Positions 61,204 through 64,000 of a DNA stretch of 64,000 nucleotides are shown here, piece by piece. Where the stretch lies: contig NZ_CP094527.1 in assembly GCF_022811725.1 (NCBI RefSeq), forward strand, positions 4,464,001-4,528,000. Reading direction: 5' to 3'. The position numbers were made by a program, and so were the translations under genes. Numbering within the stretch: the stretch's first letter is position 1; every line of letters begins with the position of its first letter. Below the pieces are notes generated by a model. It was given only the letters and a program-made list of their open reading frames with translations, was not told where the DNA came from and did not search any database. This DNA comes from Mucilaginibacter sp. SMC90 (GTDB taxonomy: Bacteria; Bacteroidota; Bacteroidia; Sphingobacteriales; Sphingobacteriaceae).

Positions 61204-64000
61204 TTAAAATGTAAATCTGAGGCCGGCGTTAATCACTTTTTGCTGTGGATAGGTACCGGTGCTGTTGTTACTAATCTCCGGGTCAAAATTGAAATCTTTG
61301 AGCTTACTCCATGTAAACAGATTAATGCCATTTACAAAAATGCGGGCATTATCTATACCTATGCGTTTCATCCATGTTGCAGGCAAGGTATAACCCAGCT
61401 CAACGGTTTTTAACCGTAAATAATTTGATGAATAGATCCAGAAAGTTGACGCCTGCTGATTGTTTACGTTATCGGCAGATGAAATACGCGGAAACATATA
61501 GTTGCCGTCGGGGTTTGAGGCTACCCAGTGGTTGTTAACCACTTGCGTTAATGCAGTGGCAAACCTTGAAAACGGGTACACACCCGATCCTGATAACAGG
61601 GTAGACCCTCCCAGGCCGCCCTGAAATAATACGCTTATGTCGAAATTAGCGTAATGGTAGCCCAATGCCACGCCAAATTGAGATGTTGGATTGGCAACTT
61701 TTCCGGGAAGATAACCGGCATCAAGGCTGTTGATAACACCGTCGCCATTTAAATCCTTATATTTGATATCACCCGGCTTGGTAACCCCCAGGCTTGACTG
61801 AGAAGGGCTGTTGTCTATATCCTCCTGATTTTTAAATAGTCCGACTGCCGTATAACCATATATTTCGTTAATACTTGTACCTTTTAGGGCCTGCCATTCA
61901 CGTCCGGGATAATCAGGCTGGGCATAAAACAGGATCTTGTTGTGCGCATACGCATAATTGATGGTAATGCTATACCCCTGCTTTTTGCCAAATTCATTTC
62001 GGTGAGTAAGTGAAATTTCATAGCCCCTGTTATCTGTTATGCCAGCATTAACTGCCGGTATTTGCGGCAAACCAATAAACCCCGGAATAAGTTGCGATGT
62101 AGCAAGGATATTGTTACGGCGCTCTTTAAACACATCTGCCGACAACGCAAGCGCCCCCTTCCAAAAACTCAGGTCAAGCCCCAGGTTTAATTTCTTGGAT
62201 CTCTCCCAAGTAAGCAACGTATTACCGGCCTGCCCTTCCAGGTAGCCCTTATTGTCAAATCTATTATTGTCACCATTAATACCAAATATGTAGCCGCTGC
62301 CCTGCACCCATGTACTTAAATAAAGAAACCTGCTTAAGCCAATCTTGTCATTACCTACAAGTCCGTACGAACCCCGCAACTTAATTTGATCAATAAAACT
62401 AAGGGAAGAGTTATCTTTAATAAAATGCTCATTTGACATTATCCAGCCTGCCGAAACAGCTGGAAAAAAACCGAAGCGATGGCCTGGTGCAAAATTCTCC
62501 GAGCCGTTATAACCAAAATTAAATTCGGCAAGATACCTGTCGTCATAAGCATAGGCAGCACGCCCTAAAATACCCTGATATTTATATGGCAAGCCGTTTA
62601 TTGCATTTGTTACGCCGCCACCTATGGCATCAAAAAAGCTCGACTGGTTATAGATTGCCATGGCCTTAACCGAATGTTTACCAAAATCCCGGTCGTAATT
62701 CAGATAAGCTTCCAGTACGGTACGCCGGGACCCGTTAGCATTAACCTGGTAATCAAGTGTGTTGGTACCATTATTTACAATTACGTAGTGCCCGTTTGTT
62801 TCCAGATCTGTTTCCGTATCGGAAACGCCGGGATTAAGCAAATACTGATAGGTAACATTAGATAGCGGCCTGTTGACGTTCCGGTAATTATCATTATCAA
62901 AAGACAACCGCACACGGGTGCTCAGTCCTTTTGTTAGCCAGCCTAAATCCCACCTAAAACCGGCGGTAGACTGCAGCTCAGTTTCAAAATTCCGTTGATA
63001 CCCTGATTGGGTAAGGTCAACATAAGGCGATTGATTGGTATTTGGCGCGCCGCCAGGTGAGCCATCCGGGTTGGTAATCGGGTAATACCAGGCAGGCGTT
63101 TGCTTAATATCGTTAAAAATTTGCGACGCGTTAACACCCGGATAATTCCTGTCATATACAATGGCACCCAGGTTAAGTTCCAGCGTTAGATTTTTGGTAA
63201 GGTTTAGGTCAATATTTGAACGGAAATTGTATTTATTGGTAATAGCCTGAATATCATACTGGCTTACCGATTCTTCATAATTATACAAACCATTTTGCTG
63301 AAGATAAGATAAAGAGATAAAGTACCTTGCTTTTTCTGTACCTCCTGAAACATTCAGGTTGCCCTGCCGTAAATAAGAAAACGGCTTCAGCATGGTTTTT
63401 GTCCAATCAACATTGGGGTATAAATACTGGTAGGCCGGAGATGACCTATCACGATACTTATTTAATAAAACATCTGAATAGGCGCTGGTATCTGCAAAGA
63501 GGCCATCATTAACAAGACCTTCTTTGTAAAGTTTCCGCCCGGTGTATGAATCCACATATTGTGGCAAAGAGGTTGGCGACTGCCATCCGTTTTGCGCCGT
63601 GGCGGATATGCGGGATGCTCCTATCTTACCTCTTTTGGTAGTAACCAATACCACACCGTTGGCACCTTGTATACCATATATCGCTGTCGAAGCGGCATCT
63701 TTCAGAATACTCACACTTTCCACCTCATTGGCATCCAGACCGCTAAAATCCCTTTGGATACCATCAACAAGTATCAGAGGTGCAGAATTATTGGTCGTAC
63801 CAAAACCCCTGATATTCAGGTTAGCGCCATCTGCTCCCGGCTCACCGCTGTTTTGAACGGTTAATAGTCCGGGCAAACGGCCGGCCAGTGCATTGCTTAA
63901 ATTGGCAACCGGGCTTTGCTGAAGTTCTTTTGTGCCCACCGATACTATTGCACCTGTAACACGTTCTTTGCGTTGTGTACCATACCCCACAACAACAATT
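61204..64000 (-). CDS. SusC/RagA-family TonB-linked receptor, N-terminus cut by window edge
   Basis: A TonB-dependent glycan importer of which about 932 codons are visible. The frame remains open to base 64000, reading IVVVGYGTQRKERVTGAIVS, so the signal peptide, CarboxypepD_reg domain and true start lie outside. A GTG near 63990 is not the start. The plug is intact (SVSILKDAASTAIYGIQGAN, followed by GVVLVTTKRGKIG). The barrel ends in the aromatic residue of KVINAGLRFTF. It is 11 bp upstream of the second susD and works with it. Compare the first pair at 35343-39998, where the motif is SVLKDASSASLYGSRAAN. Confidence 0.95.
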   Translation of the reverse strand, partial: IVVVGYGTQRKERVTGAIVSVGTKELQQSPVANLSNALAGRLPGLLTVQNSGEPGADGANLNIRGFGTTNNSAPLILVDGIQRDFSGLDANEVESVSILKDAASTAIYGIQGANGVVLVTTKRGKIGASRISATAQNGWQSPTSLPQYVDSYTGRKLYKEGLVNDGLFADTSAYSDVLLNKYRDRSSPAYQYLYPNVDWTKTMLKPFSYLRQGNLNVSGGTEKARYFISLSYLQQNGLYNYEESVSQYDIQAITNKYNFRSNIDLNLTKNLTLELNLGAIVYDRNYPGVNASQIFNDIKQTPAWYYPITNPDGSPGGAPNTNQSPYVDLTQSGYQRNFETELQSTAGFRWDLGWLTKGLSTRVRLSFDNDNYRNVNRPLSNVTYQYLLNPGVSDTETDLETNGHYVIVNNGTNTLDYQVNANGSRRTVLEAYLNYDRDFGKHSVKAMAIYNQSSFFDAIGGGVTNAINGLPYKYQGILGRAAYAYDDRYLAEFNFGYNGSENFAPGHRFGFFPAVSAGWIMSNEHFIKDNSSLSFIDQIKLRGSYGLVGNDKIGLSRFLYLSTWVQGSGYIFGINGDNNRFDNKGYLEGQAGNTLLTWERSKKLNLGLDLSFWKGALALSADVFKERRNNILATSQLIPGFIGLPQIPAVNAGITDNRGYEISLTHRNEFGKKQGYSITINYAYAHNKILFYAQPDYPGREWQALKGTSINEIYGYTAVGLFKNQEDIDNSPSQSSLGVTKPGDIKYKDLNGDGVINSLDAGYLPGKVANPTSQFGVALGYHYANFDISVLFQGGLGGSTLLSGSGVYPFSRFATALTQVVNNHWVASNPDGNYMFPRISSADNVNNQQASTFWIYSSNYLRLKTVELGYTLPATWMKRIGIDNARIFVNGINLFTWSKLKDFNFDPEISNNSTGTYPQQKVINAGLRFTF

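Noticed and set aside
63990..64000. GTG start for the second SusC
   Set aside because: The frame remains open to the window edge and the typical SusC N-terminal domains are missing, so the gene is cut rather than starting here.
1..64000. CRISPR array, tRNA or rRNA gene, transposase or phage gene
   Set aside because: None was found by reading both strands; short repeats here are palindromic and do not show regular spacer spacing.

Overview
The window looks like chromosomal DNA of a Bacteroidota bacterium of the family Sphingobacteriaceae; a Mucilaginibacter- or Pedobacter-like genome is my best guess. The evidence is two SusC/SusD pairs, a FecI/FecR/TonB-dependent receptor cassette, Bacteroidota-type -7 promoter elements (TAnnTTTG), almost no Shine-Dalgarno sequences, and moderate GC content. 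No rRNA, tRNA, CRISPR array, transposase or phage gene was seen.

Layout. (1) 1-5400, minus strand: a TetR-controlled RND efflux operon (tetR, tolC-like, membrane fusion lipoprotein, RND pump cut by the window edge). A palindrome sits in the tetR promoter. (2) 5.5-7.7 kb, plus strand: purB and an Nfu-type Fe-S scaffold gene, separated by a long inverted repeat. (3) 8.9-12.6 kb, minus strand: a tight housekeeping operon of mtaB, lgt, a gtrA-like gene and an inositol monophosphatase gene. (4) 12.8-15.8 kb, plus strand: zinc-ribbon, DoxX-like and acyltransferase membrane proteins. (5) 15.8-28 kb: mixed accessory genes, including an orphan LutA-like protein, two related UMF1/Atg22-type MFS transporters, DinB, pyruvate oxidase, an AraC regulator with an FAD monooxygenase, and a two-domain VOC protein. 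(6) 28-34 kb: a PKD lipoprotein and a FecI-FecR-TonB receptor cassette. (7) 34-45.7 kb: a polysaccharide-utilisation-like locus. susC/susD and a beta-propeller glycosidase-like gene run left; a PhyH dioxygenase, a six-hairpin glycosidase and a xylose-isomerase-like protein run right; an AraC regulator lies at the far end. (8) 46-51 kb: a phosphotransferase, a tiny thioredoxin-like protein, and a MocR regulator divergent from a cupin and a DHDPS-like lyase. (9) 51-56 kb: a D-galactonate (De Ley-Doudoroff) operon dgoD-transporter-dgoK-dgoA, divergent from an exported SMP-30-type lactonase. (10) 56-64 kb: a divergent GH31 glycosidase and a second susC/susD pair, susC running off the right edge.

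How it fits together. The right half is a carbohydrate-foraging region. SusC/SusD pairs import glycans, exported glycosidases trim them, a periplasmic lactonase may open aldonolactones, and the ACS-family transporter plus DgoD/DgoK/DgoA would take D-galactonate to pyruvate and glyceraldehyde 3-phosphate. The left half is mostly housekeeping plus efflux.

The least ordinary parts are the intergenic region between susC and phyH, with three copies of a TTTGnACTTT motif and two perfect palindromes, and the enzyme set beside it, where a non-heme iron dioxygenase is embedded in a glycan locus. I found no system that I can show to be previously undescribed. All functional statements come from reading motifs; no database search was run.
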